In this document: positions 7,049 to 15,726 of the stretch, piece after piece | Position numbering within the stretch: position 1 is the stretch's first letter | Layout: every line of letters begins with the position of its first letter | Assembly (NCBI GenBank): GCA_002311925.1 | Contig: DCAK01000076.1 | Location: forward strand, 14,737-32,458 | Direction of reading: 5' to 3' | DNA: 17,722 nt | From: Planctomycetes bacterium UBA1135 | GTDB lineage: Bacteria > Planctomycetota > UBA1135 | The notes under the pieces: generated by a model | Database searches by the model: none | What the model was told of the DNA's origin: nothing | What the model saw: only the letters and a program-made list of their open reading frames with translations | Program-made: the position numbers and the translations under genes

Positions 7049-8541
7049 CTCCCGAACCTTCCGCCGACCCGAGGTCCGCCGGAACTGGCGCCCGCGTCCA
7101 AGCGGGGTCCGAAACGGTTCGCGACCTCTTCACCATCCTTTACAAGCGGAGGCGCCTCTTTTGGGGGGTCTTCCTCCTCTTCTCGGCTTCCGCCTGGTGG
7201 TTCGGCGAGACCTTCGATCCCATTTATCGAGCCACCGCCCAGGTCTACCTGAAGGGCCGGCTTGAAACGGTCCAATCCGAGGACGTGGACAACCCCGGCA
7301 TGTCCAGGTATCGAAAGGCCGACCTCTCCGACGTGGCCAGCGAAATGCAGTTGATGAAATCGCGGGACGTGGTGGACGGGGTCTGCGCCAATCCGGATTT
7401 CCTCGCCCGCTCTCCCTGGAAAAAGCCCCCCGAGGAACAGGCTTGGGCTGATTTCTCCGAGGAAGATCGGCGCAGGGCATGGCGCTTCTACATCATCGAC
7501 AATTTCGAGGCGGCGGCGATTCCGAACACCAATGTCATCAACCTGGCCATGACGGATTGGAATCCGAACCGGGCGGCTGAAATCGTGAACGCCCTCGCCG
7601 ACTCCTACTCCAAGTACCGAAGCGGCAGCTTGGGCGGCAAGCTCCGACTCGACCAGTTGGTCAAGCAAGCTGAGAAGGCGAAGACGGTTTTCCAATCCTC
7701 CGAGACCACCCTCCACGATTTCAAGAAGGCGAACGGGTTGCTGCTGGACCTCACCACCATGGTGGGCAGCCTTATCGAAAAGTCCACCAAGCTCCTCGAC
7801 CATGTCAACGACCTGGAGGGTTTGGTGGAAAGAGGCCGCATCCACATCGTCGAGCTCCAGGAGCTTCATGGCCAGGATTCACCCTTCCTTCTGGGTCTTC
7901 CGGAAGTGTCCGGGAACCAGGCGGTGGTGGCCCTCCAGGCTTCCCGTTCGGAGCTTTCTCTTCGCCTAGTGGACGCCCTCCAGCACAACCTGGAAAACTC
8001 CTCGGTCGTTTCCAGCCTGAGGGGCCAAATGGATTCAGCAACGGGTCGGCTTCAGGAAGTGGTCGCCGATATCACCGGCGGCCTGGTCCGGGCCGCCGAA
8101 ACTGAACTCCTCCAGAACGAAGCGGTGCTCGCCGATCTGCGCAAGAAGCAGGAGGCCACGGCCACCAATCTCAATGAAGTGGGGAAGGCTTCGCTCAGGA
8201 TGGAGAGCCTTAAAAACAACCTCGACCGGGCGCGGGACGCCTACAACCTCGCCGAAAAGAGAGTCGACACCGCGAAGACAACCGGCCTCACCCTGCCCGA
8301 CTTCCTGGTGGATGTGGGGGGGTATGCCAACGTCCCCCAATTTCCCTCCTTCCCCCCCCCTCCTTGGATTCGCACAACCTTGGCCATTCTTGGCGGACTC
8401 TTTTTCGCCCTGACCTCGGTCTTCCTCGGCGCATTTCTCGACCGTTCTCTGGACACTCCAGGCCAGGCAGAGAGAGAAACCCGCATTCCCGTCCTGGCAA
8501 CCATCCGGGATGAGCGAATCCGGCGAAACAAGAAGGGATAA
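7045..8541 (+). CDS. Wzz-like chain-length determinant, without kinase domain
   Basis: This 498-residue inner-membrane protein would set polysaccharide chain length and link synthesis to export. The N-terminal Wzz-type domain begins at TVRDLFTILYKRRRLFW, with TM1 at about 37-54, followed by YRATAQVYLKG and a MQLMKSRDVVDGV segment typical of the family. The middle (about 200-420) is rich in Leu, Lys, Glu and Gln and probably forms long coiled-coil helices. A Pro-rich FPPPPW motif precedes TM2 (about 444-466), as in this family. Only about 30 residues follow TM2, ending IPVLATIRDERIRRNKKG. Full-length BY-kinases continue here into an ATPase domain, so the kinase part is separate (the gene at 5361) and lies upstream, not downstream. 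A C9 run and a G7 run sit just before TM2. The start overlaps the export lipoprotein stop by ATGA. Confidence 0.9.
   Translation: MTPEPSADPRSAGTGARVQAGSETVRDLFTILYKRRRLFWGVFLLFSASAWWFGETFDPIYRATAQVYLKGRLETVQSEDVDNPGMSRYRKADLSDVASEMQLMKSRDVVDGVCANPDFLARSPWKKPPEEQAWADFSEEDRRRAWRFYIIDNFEAAAIPNTNVINLAMTDWNPNRAAEIVNALADSYSKYRSGSLGGKLRLDQLVKQAEKAKTVFQSSETTLHDFKKANGLLLDLTTMVGSLIEKSTKLLDHVNDLEGLVERGRIHIVELQELHGQDSPFLLGLPEVSGNQAVVALQASRSELSLRLVDALQHNLENSSVVSSLRGQMDSATGRLQEVVADITGGLVRAAETELLQNEAVLADLRKKQEATATNLNEVGKASLRMESLKNNLDRARDAYNLAEKRVDTAKTTGLTLPDFLVDVGGYANVPQFPSFPPPPWIRTTLAILGGLFFALTSVFLGAFLDRSLDTPGQAERETRIPVLATIRDERIRRNKKG
8316..8322 (+). repeat. G7 homopolymer in the Wzz-like gene
   Basis: Seven G occur 29 bases before the C9 run in the same gene, in the segment leading to TM2. 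A slip in either would cut off the second membrane segment. Confidence 0.55.
8352..8360 (+). repeat. C9 homopolymer in the Wzz-like gene
   Basis: Nine C encode most of the Pro run in FPPPPW directly before TM2. It is the longest homopolymer I noticed in the window and a possible slippage site, or a place where base calls may be wrong. Confidence 0.65.
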
Positions 8542-10069
8542 GAGCCACCTAGAGGTGGCCCGGGGAGCCGGAATCGCCAGCGCCGGTGTCCTTTGGGAAA
8601 TCGGGATTCGGCTCGCATCCATCCTCCTGGTCCCGCGCATCCTTGGGGCCGCCAACTATGGCATCTTCGGATTCGCCATGAGGGTGGCTGAAATCGGTCG
8701 CCGGGTCTCCTCGGCCGGGCTCTACGACGGGGTCATGCGCTACGTCGCCATCCACGAATCCCGAAAAGATTGGGCGAGGCTGCGCGGAGCCATCTTCTTC
8801 GCCTCCAAGATCATTCTCGGCCTTGGCCTTCTCCTGGCCCTGGTCATCCTCCTTTTCGCCCCCTGGATTGCCGTCAACAGTTTCCAGGGAGGTTCGGGCG
8901 GAGGAGCCGGCCCGGAAGAAATCGAGGGGGTGATTCGGGCAGTCGCTATCGCGGCCCCGCTCGTAGCATTCCTGACCCTTCTCGTCCGCGCGCTCCGGGG
9001 GATGAAAAGAGTGGGGGCGGCGACGGCCGTCTTCTCCATTTTTCTTCCCACCGCCCGGCTGGCCCTGGTCCTGGGCTTGTTCGCCCTCGGGTTCGGAATG
9101 ATCGGGGTGGCCTGGGCGGTGGTGGTTTCCAGCTTCGCCGCCTGTCTCCTGGCGATTCGGGCCCTTCACCAGGCGATTCCCCTGTGGGGAAAGGACACCC
9201 CCGCCATCGTCGAAAAGAAGGAATTCCTGTCCTTCTCCATCCCCCTCGTCGGCGTCGACATCTTCTCCTTCCTGGCCCTGAACGCGGATTTCTTCATCCT
9301 CGCCTGGTACGCATCCCAGGAGGATGCCGGAATCTACAACGCGGTCATCCGCCTGATGCTCATCTTGACCCTGCCGCTCACCCTGGTGCAGACGCTGCTG
9401 ACCCCGATGTCCGCGTCCCTCAGCGGCGAGGGTCGGCTGGATGAACTGCGCTCCCTGTACAGGACCGCCACCCGGTGGATCTTCACCAGCATGGTCCCCA
9501 TCGTGCTCGTGGTTCTTCTCTTCTCGGACGTCTTCCTCGGAGTGGTGGGCGCCGACTACATGGAGGGCGGCGACTCCCTCGCCCTGTTGGCGGCGACCCT
9601 CCTCCTGGCGGGATTCGCCAACCCCGCAGGTTACGCGGTGACCATGTCCGGCCGGTCGGGCATCACCCTCTTGAATTCGGTGCTCTGCTTCCTGACCACG
9701 GTCGGCGTCGCCCTCTGGCTCATTCCCGAATTCGGAATCTTCGGGGCCGCCGGCGCAAGGGCGGCGAGCCTCCTGGTCAACAACGCACTCACCCTGGTCC
9801 AAGGGAAGTGGATTCTTGGCCTGAACCCCTTCAGCCTCGCCCTCCTCAAGCCCGCCCTTGCTGGAATTCTCGCTTGCGCCGCCGGATGGTGGGCCCTGGA
9901 TTCCGGCTGGCTCGAACAAAGACCCCTGGATGCCCTGATGGGCTCGGTCGCGGTCGCCGGAATCTTCCTGGGTGCTCTTCTTGCCATGGGTTTGGGCGCC
10001 GAAGACAAGGAGGTCATCGCCGCGGCCCGCCAAACCATCCGACGACGCCTGGGAGGACGCAAGCCATGA
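8510..10069 (+). CDS. Wzx-like polysaccharide flippase (MATE/MOP superfamily)
   Basis: This 519-residue polytopic protein would flip lipid-linked repeat units across the inner membrane. The N-terminal signature VARGAGIASAGVLWEIGIR followed by PRILGAANYGIFGFAMRV is typical of the polysaccharide biosynthesis branch of the superfamily. About 12-14 hydrophobic segments follow, including the FLSFSIPLVGVDIFSFLALNAD core region and a last pair near 450-505. A short Lys/Arg-rich tail ends the protein (ARQTIRRRLGGRKP). The ATG at 8510 lies inside the last 32 bases of the Wzz-like gene, an unusually long overlap for this operon. A GTG at codon 15 (8552) just past that stop is an alternative, but it has no better ribosome site. 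The polymerase gene starts at its stop (ATGA). Confidence 0.9.
   Translation: MSESGETRRDKSHLEVARGAGIASAGVLWEIGIRLASILLVPRILGAANYGIFGFAMRVAEIGRRVSSAGLYDGVMRYVAIHESRKDWARLRGAIFFASKIILGLGLLLALVILLFAPWIAVNSFQGGSGGGAGPEEIEGVIRAVAIAAPLVAFLTLLVRALRGMKRVGAATAVFSIFLPTARLALVLGLFALGFGMIGVAWAVVVSSFAACLLAIRALHQAIPLWGKDTPAIVEKKEFLSFSIPLVGVDIFSFLALNADFFILAWYASQEDAGIYNAVIRLMLILTLPLTLVQTLLTPMSASLSGEGRLDELRSLYRTATRWIFTSMVPIVLVVLLFSDVFLGVVGADYMEGGDSLALLAATLLLAGFANPAGYAVTMSGRSGITLLNSVLCFLTTVGVALWLIPEFGIFGAAGARAASLLVNNALTLVQGKWILGLNPFSLALLKPALAGILACAAGWWALDSGWLEQRPLDALMGSVAVAGIFLGALLAMGLGAEDKEVIAAARQTIRRRLGGRKP
10051..10056 (+). promoter_or_regulatory. Ribosome binding site for the Wzy-like gene (GGGAGG)
   Basis: GGGAGG lies 9 bases before the ATG at 10066. 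It decides that start over the open frame that runs about 590 bases further upstream inside the flippase gene. Confidence 0.7.
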
Positions 10070-11523
10070 CCGCCCTCCGGGCCGCCATTGGCCCCCTCCT
10101 CATTGCCGGCTCAACCGTGGGCGCGGCCTGGTTGCTGATTTGGGGTTTCTCCTTCGGCGGACGTTTCGCAGCCCTCTTTTTCGCGGCCTGCGCCATCGTG
10201 ATGGGTTGGGCCCGAATCCGGGACCTGGAAAGGTTCGCCTTCATCGCCCTCGGCGCCTGCTTTTCCATCGGCATCTCCTTCCACCTGACGGAGTGGGAAG
10301 GAAGCATACGGGCGAAATTCGGCGGCGGCTTTTTCATCACCCTCACCGAGAGTTGGATCCTGGTTCTCCTGGCTTGCTGGTTCTTCCGCTGCCTCCGCTC
10401 CGGGGTGGGTATCCATCTTCAAGCCAAGGTCCTATGGCCGGCCTATGTGATGCTCCCCTTCGCCCTCCAGGCAGGCATGCGAACGATTGAAGACCCGGTC
10501 ACCGGAATCTGGATGTTCTGGCGCTTTCTCCTCGCCCTCGGCATGGCGCTCTACCTCGCCAACAATTTGAGACCCAAGGAGGACTATCGGCTCCTTGCCT
10601 GGACCGTCAGCGCCGTCGTCCTCTTCCAAGCCCTGGTGGGCTTCGGCCAGGAAATCACGGGAGGGGCCCTTGGGCTCGACTTTCTCGGGGGGGAACGGAA
10701 CCTCACCACCATCAAGGGAACCATCGAGCTGTCGCGGATGGTGGGAACGGTCGGCGTCCCCAACCGCTACGCCTCCTTCATGGGAATCTTTTTCATCTTT
10801 CCCTTCGCCATCGCCCTCTCCAGCAGCCGCGGGCGGGCCCGCTTGTTCGGTCTCTTCATCGCGGTGGCGGCCTTCGTCGCCCTCATGGGATCGAAATCAA
10901 GGGGAGCCTGGTTGAGTTTCCTCGTCACCTATCCCCTGGCCATGTACCCCTTCCTCCGGGCACGGATGGCTCGATCCCGAGCCCTGATCGTCTTCGGGTG
11001 GATGTCCACCCTCGGCATGGCGGTCGCCCTCTCGCTGCCCGGGGTTTGGCTCAGGCTCACGACGGAAGACACGGGATCGGCCGAGGGTCGTATGTACATG
11101 GCCCAGATTGCCACCAACATCATCCAGGACAACCCCGTTGTCGGCATCGGATTCAACAACTACACCCTCCGATTCCATGAATATGACGACACGCTGATTG
11201 CCCACAGCTTCACCTTCAAGCAGATCGTCCACAACGGTTTCCTGTCCACCGCCGCGGAATACGGCCTGCCGACCATGATTCTCCTGGGCCTGTTGTGGTT
11301 TCTCTTCCTGCGGAGGACTCTCCATTGGCGGCTCCAGGGCTACGAGATCCACAGGATGCTCGCCTTTCTCGTCCCCTGGGCCCTCCTCAACCGGGCGATT
11401 CAATCCCTCTATTACGTGGGGAATCCATTGAACATGCTTCCCATGTGGTACCTCCTCGGGCTCGGCCTGGCCTTGAACAATCTTTGCCGGCAGGAGGACG
11501 CCCTCAAGGAGGCCCCTGCATGA
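10066..11523 (+). CDS. Wzy/O-antigen-ligase-like polysaccharide polymerase
   Basis: This 485-residue polytopic inner-membrane protein would polymerise flipped repeat units or ligate the chain to an acceptor. About 10-12 hydrophobic segments are visible. The family (PF04932-like) is indicated by GTVGVPNRYASFMGIFFIF with the large loop before it, by LMGSKSRGAWLSFLV (the usual S-x-S-R-G motif), and by the periplasmic loop containing NPVVGIGFNNYTLRF and IVHNGFLSTAAEYGLP, where the conserved His lies. Polymerases and ligases cannot be told apart by these motifs; the presence of Wzx, Wzz and Wza partners favours a Wzy role. Start and stop both use ATGA overlaps with neighbours. A G7 run (10687-10693) lies before the GNFT-like central loop. 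Confidence 0.85.
   Translation: MTALRAAIGPLLIAGSTVGAAWLLIWGFSFGGRFAALFFAACAIVMGWARIRDLERFAFIALGACFSIGISFHLTEWEGSIRAKFGGGFFITLTESWILVLLACWFFRCLRSGVGIHLQAKVLWPAYVMLPFALQAGMRTIEDPVTGIWMFWRFLLALGMALYLANNLRPKEDYRLLAWTVSAVVLFQALVGFGQEITGGALGLDFLGGERNLTTIKGTIELSRMVGTVGVPNRYASFMGIFFIFPFAIALSSSRGRARLFGLFIAVAAFVALMGSKSRGAWLSFLVTYPLAMYPFLRARMARSRALIVFGWMSTLGMAVALSLPGVWLRLTTEDTGSAEGRMYMAQIATNIIQDNPVVGIGFNNYTLRFHEYDDTLIAHSFTFKQIVHNGFLSTAAEYGLPTMILLGLLWFLFLRRTLHWRLQGYEIHRMLAFLVPWALLNRAIQSLYYVGNPLNMLPMWYLLGLGLALNNLCRQEDALKEAPA
10687..10693 (+). repeat. G7 homopolymer in the Wzy-like gene
   Basis: Seven G encode part of FLGGER in the central loop. A frameshift here would remove the conserved SKSRGAW and His-containing loops. 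Confidence 0.5.
11506..11512 (+). promoter_or_regulatory. Ribosome binding site for the deacetylase gene (AAGGAGG)
   Basis: AAGGAGG sits 7 bases before the ATG at 11520, close to ideal. It is the strongest ribosome site in the operon and fixes the start. Confidence 0.75.
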
Positions 11524-12704
11524 CCAGCCTTCCCATCCTCGCCTTCCACAGCGTCGGGGACCGGCCCCTCCCGGGCGACTTGGCCCATCTCACGGCCACG
11601 CCCGCCCTTTTGGACCGTTGCCTCGGATGGCTCGCCCGCAAGGGGTTCACCACCCTGTCCCTCGGGGAAGTCCACGGCTGGCTCAAGGGTGAGACTGAAA
11701 TTCCCCCGAAGAGCATCTGCCTCGTCTTCGACGACGGTTATGTCGATAATTGGGCTTTCGCCCACCCCGCGCTCGCCAAGCACGGACTCAAGGCCACGGT
11801 GGTGGTGACTCCCGAATTCGTTCGACCCGACGACGGGCTCTCCCCCACCCTCGAGGATGTCGAAGCCGGACAGGTGAGCCGGGAGGCACTTCCTGGTCCC
11901 GGTTATCTTTCCTGGGAGGAATTGCGGGCGATGAAGGCGTCGGGGACCTGGGACATCCAGTCCCACTTTCAAACCCACACCCGCCTTCCGATTTCCGACC
12001 AAGTGGTGGGCTACCATCATCCAGATTCCCCTCACTACTGGATGTGTTGGAACGCCGACCCGGCGGGCAAGCCCGCATGGATGAGCAAGAGCCTCGCCGA
12101 ACTCAATCGCAGCGTCCCCTGGGGAACGCCCATCCTTGAAAGCGCTCGTTCCCAAATCGCCACCGCGGTGTTCCCCGACCCAGCCCGGGCCCGCCGATTG
12201 GTGGAATTCGTGGAATCCCGGGGAGGCGATTCTTTTTTCCAGGCTCCGGATTGGCGGAACCTCCTGAGCGAGGTGGACGAAGCAGGCGACTGGAAACCTG
12301 GAAGAAGGGAGACTTCCCAAGAGAAGGCTGCCCGGATTCAGGGGGAATGCGAGGACTCAAGGCGGCTCATAGAAAGCAACATTCCGGGGCAAAAAGCGAA
12401 CTTCCTCGCATGGCCGGGGGGCGAATGGGATGCGGCTTGCCAGGAAATCGCCGTCGGGGTCGGCGGTTACATCGCCACCCGCACCACCCTGCGGCGGGCG
12501 ATGCGGCGCGGGGACGACCCGCGCATGATTCATTGCGGGTTCTTCGGCCAGAAGGCGGGCTCCATCACCGGGGGGACGCTCGCCCCCTTTCTCCTGTTCA
12601 AGGGATGGGTTCTACGACTCGGCGGTCACCCAACAGGTCGCTTCCTCATTTTCCTCGGCAACCGGCTCCGCGACCTAGTAGGGTTCTTCCGCCGGTCCCG
12701 GTGA
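11520..12704 (+). CDS. Polysaccharide deacetylase (NodB-like)
   Basis: This 394-residue protein has the NodB homology fold and would remove N- or O-acetyl groups from sugars using a divalent metal. Motifs in order: ILAFHSVGD (H10, as in the N-terminal His of PgaB-like enzymes), LVFDDGYVDN (D71 catalytic base, D72 metal ligand), SHFQTH (H149 and H153, metal ligands in H-x3-H), and LAWPGGEWD (296-301), which fits the family's F-x-Y/W-P-x-G block. The stretch of about 140 residues between the H-x3-H and WPGG motifs is longer than usual and contains HHPDSPHYWMCW. No signal peptide is visible, so it may act on cytoplasmic or lipid-linked intermediates. It is coupled to the polymerase by an ATGA overlap and followed 9 bases later by the unassigned gene. 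Confidence 0.85.
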   Translation: MTSLPILAFHSVGDRPLPGDLAHLTATPALLDRCLGWLARKGFTTLSLGEVHGWLKGETEIPPKSICLVFDDGYVDNWAFAHPALAKHGLKATVVVTPEFVRPDDGLSPTLEDVEAGQVSREALPGPGYLSWEELRAMKASGTWDIQSHFQTHTRLPISDQVVGYHHPDSPHYWMCWNADPAGKPAWMSKSLAELNRSVPWGTPILESARSQIATAVFPDPARARRLVEFVESRGGDSFFQAPDWRNLLSEVDEAGDWKPGRRETSQEKAARIQGECEDSRRLIESNIPGQKANFLAWPGGEWDAACQEIAVGVGGYIATRTTLRRAMRRGDDPRMIHCGFFGQKAGSITGGTLAPFLLFKGWVLRLGGHPTGRFLIFLGNRLRDLVGFFRRSR

Positions 12705-12713
12705 CCGGGAAAA

Positions 12714-13418
12714 ATGGCGAAACGCCCAGAAAAGGAGACCCTCCTCCAGCGCCTTTCCCGGGTCTACAGGGAAAGGGGGCTTCTCTTTCCCTTCCAGACC
12801 CTGGGGAAAAAGGTCGCGAAGTTCTACCGCCGAAACATTTACGAGCATCTGGAGCTGGCGGTCTGCATTCGGGACAACCTCGACCCTCTACCCAACATCC
12901 CTCGCCACTTTTCCGAGGGTCTGGAAGTCCGCATCGCCGTCCCCGAAGATGAAAAGTACTACGCGACACGGGAGTGGCGGCATCTCCACAAGAGGTTCCA
13001 GGCCCTGATTCCCGACCCCGACTTCGCCTCTCTCATCGGAATCTCCGAAGGTCGAATGGTTTCGCAGGGCTTCTGGTATCGCGGGCCCTTCAAGGACCCT
13101 CGCCTCAAGGAACAGTTCGACAACGGTCCCACCACTCTTTATTCGTTCGGGGGCGAAACCAGCCCCACCGCCATGGGCAAGGGAATCGCCCTCATCGGCA
13201 TGAACTGGCTGTTCGAGCGCCTGGAGGAAGATTTCGGATGCGACAAGGTGATGGTCTACTACCAGATGGGCAACAGGGTCAGCAAGCGCCTTCACGACCG
13301 TTACTGGTTCGTTCCCCGATTCGTACTCGACTGGCGCAAGGTCGGTCCCTTTCGCTTCAGCCGAAGATTGCCGGTTCCCGAGGATTACCAGCTGAAGCGG
13401 CCCGGGGAAGAGGAATGA
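12714..13418 (+). CDS. Unassigned protein, weak GNAT-like features
   Basis: I do not firmly recognise this 234-residue soluble protein. No membrane segment or signal peptide is visible. The N-terminal third is basic (ERGLLFPFQTLGKKVAKFYRRN). From residue ~70 the pattern becomes acetyltransferase-like: VRIAVPEDEKYY resembles a GNAT opening, and ALIGMNWLFERLEEDFGCDKV followed by QMGNRVSKRLHDRYWFVP resembles the GNAT end, where an Asn and an aromatic residue near a last strand are common. The acetyl-CoA R/Q-x-x-G-x-G/A loop is not clear; TAMGKGIALIG may be its remnant. Sitting after a deacetylase, an N-acyltransferase that re-decorates a freed amine would make sense, but this is inference. The ATG follows the upstream stop by 9 bases, and its own stop overlaps the next gene. 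Confidence 0.8.
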   Translation: MAKRPEKETLLQRLSRVYRERGLLFPFQTLGKKVAKFYRRNIYEHLELAVCIRDNLDPLPNIPRHFSEGLEVRIAVPEDEKYYATREWRHLHKRFQALIPDPDFASLIGISEGRMVSQGFWYRGPFKDPRLKEQFDNGPTTLYSFGGETSPTAMGKGIALIGMNWLFERLEEDFGCDKVMVYYQMGNRVSKRLHDRYWFVPRFVLDWRKVGPFRFSRRLPVPEDYQLKRPGEEE

Positions 13419-14581
13419 AAGTTCTTCAGGTCGTCCACGATCTTCGCCTTGGAGGGGCGGAACGCATCGCCGTCACCCTTTGTCGTGGCCTCGTGGAAAG
13501 AGGGGCCCAAGTCACCCTCCTCGCGGTCAAGGGTGCGGGACCCCAAGCGGAGGACCTGCCGCAAGGAGACGGTTTCACGATGGAGATTCTCGGTGTGAAG
13601 CGCCGCCCCTCGTGGATGCTTCCTCTGTTCCTTTGGGATTTAGCCCGTCTCCTCTTTGGGGTCATGGGCGCCCTTCGCCGCCATCGCCCTGACGTGGTGC
13701 AGACCCACATTCCCGAGGACGACCTGGTCCTCTGCCTGGCCATGGCGCTCACGGGAATCGGGGTCCATGTTCCGCTGGTCCATTCGATACATTTCTACCC
13801 CGACCGGCAAGGCCGGGGCCTGCGAACCCGATTGAGGACCCGGGCCTACCGGTGGATGGCCGGACGGGCCGGGAAGGTCTTCGCCGTCAGCGAACCGGTG
13901 GCCGCGGAGTTTTCCGAAAGGGTCGGAGTGCCCCGCAGCCAGTTGGAGGTCCTCTCCACGGGGATTGACTTGTCCAGGTTCGAGAATCCCCCCTCACGCG
14001 AAATGGCGCGCGAGGTGCTCTCCCTCCCCTCCGACCGTTCGGTGGTGCTCGCTCTCGGACGGGTGGTCCGGGCCAAGAACTACTCTGGCCTCGTCAAAAG
14101 CAGTCGAATCGTTCTGGAAAAATTCCCCGACACCCTTTTCGTACTCGTGGGTGATGGCGACCGGATGGAGGCCGTGAAAAAGGAAATCGCGGTCATCGGC
14201 GTCGAGGCATCCTGGGTTCTTCTTGGCTCACGGAGCGATGTCCCCCTCGTCCTGGCCGTGGCCGACCTCTTCGTCCAAAGCTCCGACTGGGAAGGCCTCC
14301 CTGTCGCCGTTTTGGAAGCCATGGCTTGTCGGCTTCCGGTGGTCGCGACCGCAGCAGGGGGAACGCCGGACATCATCAAGGACGGGGAAACCGGGCGTTT
14401 GGTCGCAGTCGGAGACCCTACCGCCCTCGCCGACGCCCTCCTGGACCTCCTGGCCGACCCCCAAGAGGCAATCAAACTCGGCGAGGCCGGCTTCGAATTG
14501 GTTCGGTCCCAATACAATCAGGACGCTTTTCTCGACCGGGAAATGTCTCTCCTCCTGGCCTGCTCGGGAAACCAGGGATGA
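13415..14581 (+). CDS. Glycosyltransferase, GT-B fold, GT4-like (first)
   Basis: This 388-residue protein would add a sugar to the lipid-linked repeat unit from a nucleotide-sugar donor at the cytoplasmic face. The N-terminal domain begins MKVLQVVHDLRLGGAERIA, the usual Gly-rich acceptor loop. The C-terminal Rossmann domain holds VLALGRVVRAKNY, LFVLVGDGDR, and the retaining-GT E-x7-E motif (E293 and E301 in WEGLPVAVLEAM), followed by GGTPDIIKDGETGRLV. The length is normal for GT4. The start overlaps the previous stop (ATGA), and a GGGGA lies 6 bases upstream. It is paired with a second glycosyltransferase through another ATGA overlap. Sugar specificity cannot be read from sequence. Confidence 0.92.
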   Translation: MKVLQVVHDLRLGGAERIAVTLCRGLVERGAQVTLLAVKGAGPQAEDLPQGDGFTMEILGVKRRPSWMLPLFLWDLARLLFGVMGALRRHRPDVVQTHIPEDDLVLCLAMALTGIGVHVPLVHSIHFYPDRQGRGLRTRLRTRAYRWMAGRAGKVFAVSEPVAAEFSERVGVPRSQLEVLSTGIDLSRFENPPSREMAREVLSLPSDRSVVLALGRVVRAKNYSGLVKSSRIVLEKFPDTLFVLVGDGDRMEAVKKEIAVIGVEASWVLLGSRSDVPLVLAVADLFVQSSDWEGLPVAVLEAMACRLPVVATAAGGTPDIIKDGETGRLVAVGDPTALADALLDLLADPQEAIKLGEAGFELVRSQYNQDAFLDREMSLLLACSGNQG

Positions 14582-15726
14582 ACCAGTCCAGCCCCTTGAG
14601 GGTCGCTTTTCTCAACACCTCCATGGTGGTGGGAGGGCAGGAGCGCGTCCTTCTGGATGTGGTCAATGGCCTGGACCGGAACCGATTCGAACCCCATGTC
14701 CTCCTCACCAAGGAACCGGGCCCCCTCGCCGACCGTTTCGCGAAAGGTGTTCCCGTCCACCATGGCCTGCGAAAGTTCAAGGGCGACCCCCTCACGCTTT
14801 GGCGGATGTGGCGCTGGATGCGGAAACTCCGTCCCCATGTGGTCTTCACCTTCGGGGCGGGGGACAAGCTCTTCTACGGCCGCCTGGCCGCCGCCCTGGC
14901 CGGGGTCCCGGTCATCATTTCCGGCCTCCATTCGACTCCCGGCCCGGAGCATCGGGGCCGGAGCATCATCGGTTTCTGGAATCGGCGGCTGATGTTCCTC
15001 AACAGCGCCGTGGTCACGGTGACCGACGACCTGAGGGATTACCTTGTCCAAAACGAAGGATTCGACCCGGGCTTGGCCCATGTCATTCCCAATGGCGTGA
15101 ATTGCGAGGATTATCAACCTCGCCCCGACGACCCCGCCCTGCGCTCATCTCTCGGAATCCCCGAGGAAGGCCCCGTCGCCGCCATCATTGCCGCCGTCCG
15201 ACCCGAAAAGCGGCACGACCTCTACATCCAGACCGCCGTCCGCATCGTCAAGGAGATTCCCGCGGCGCGATTCCTGGTGGTCGGAGACGGACCCGATCGG
15301 GAGGAATGCCAGCGGCTGGCCCGGGATTCCGGGGTCGAGAATGAGGTCTTGTTCCTGGGGGCCCGCCACGACATTCCCCACCTCCTGGGTATCGTGGACG
15401 CCATCGTCCTCCCCTCCACCGATGTGGAAAGCGCCCCCATCTGCCTGCTGGAAGCCTTGGCCGCAGGGGTTCCCCAGGTTGCTTCAAGAATCGGCGGGAT
15501 TCCCGACATCGTGGAAGACGGCGAAACAGGGTTCCTGGTGGAGGCCGGCGACATCGACGGGCTCGTCGGACACATCCTTACCCTCTTCACCCAGCAGGAG
15601 GTGCGCGACCGGATGGCCGGAGCCTCCCGAAATCGGGCCCTCAAGGTCTTTTCCGTGGAAAAAATGGTGCAGGCCCACGAAGCCCTGATGGAGGAACTCG
15701 TCGGAGCCAGGGGTGTGGCCGGATGA
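14578..15726 (+). CDS. Glycosyltransferase, GT-B fold, GT4-like (second)
   Basis: This 382-residue protein has the same overall layout as its upstream neighbour but is clearly a different sequence. It opens LRVAFLNTSMVVGGQERVLL, then carries PNGVNCEDY, AAVRPEKRHDLYIQ, FLVVGDGPDREE and the E-x7-E motif in VESAPICLLEAL (E284 and E292). IGGIPDIVEDGETGFLV follows. The central FTFGAGDKLFYGR and LHSTPGPEH stretches resemble the acceptor-side loops of GT4 enzymes acting on lipid-linked sugars. It would add another residue of the repeat unit. Both ends use ATGA overlaps, with the previous glycosyltransferase and with the second sulfatase-fold gene. The donor sugar is unknown. Confidence 0.92.
   Translation: MNQSSPLRVAFLNTSMVVGGQERVLLDVVNGLDRNRFEPHVLLTKEPGPLADRFAKGVPVHHGLRKFKGDPLTLWRMWRWMRKLRPHVVFTFGAGDKLFYGRLAAALAGVPVIISGLHSTPGPEHRGRSIIGFWNRRLMFLNSAVVTVTDDLRDYLVQNEGFDPGLAHVIPNGVNCEDYQPRPDDPALRSSLGIPEEGPVAAIIAAVRPEKRHDLYIQTAVRIVKEIPAARFLVVGDGPDREECQRLARDSGVENEVLFLGARHDIPHLLGIVDAIVLPSTDVESAPICLLEALAAGVPQVASRIGGIPDIVEDGETGFLVEAGDIDGLVGHILTLFTQQEVRDRMAGASRNRALKVFSVEKMVQAHEALMEELVGARGVAG

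Noticed and set aside
8549..10033. Long minus-strand open frame (494 codons) opposite the flippase gene
   Set aside because: Its product is rich in Gly, Glu, Asp and Gln with no fold pattern, and it mirrors the codon bias of the real + strand gene. It is a shadow of GC-rich third positions.
9475..10065. Upstream extension of the polymerase frame inside the flippase gene
   Set aside because: The extension is Gly/Arg/Pro-rich without hydrophobic segments, and a GGGAGG site marks the ATG at 10066.
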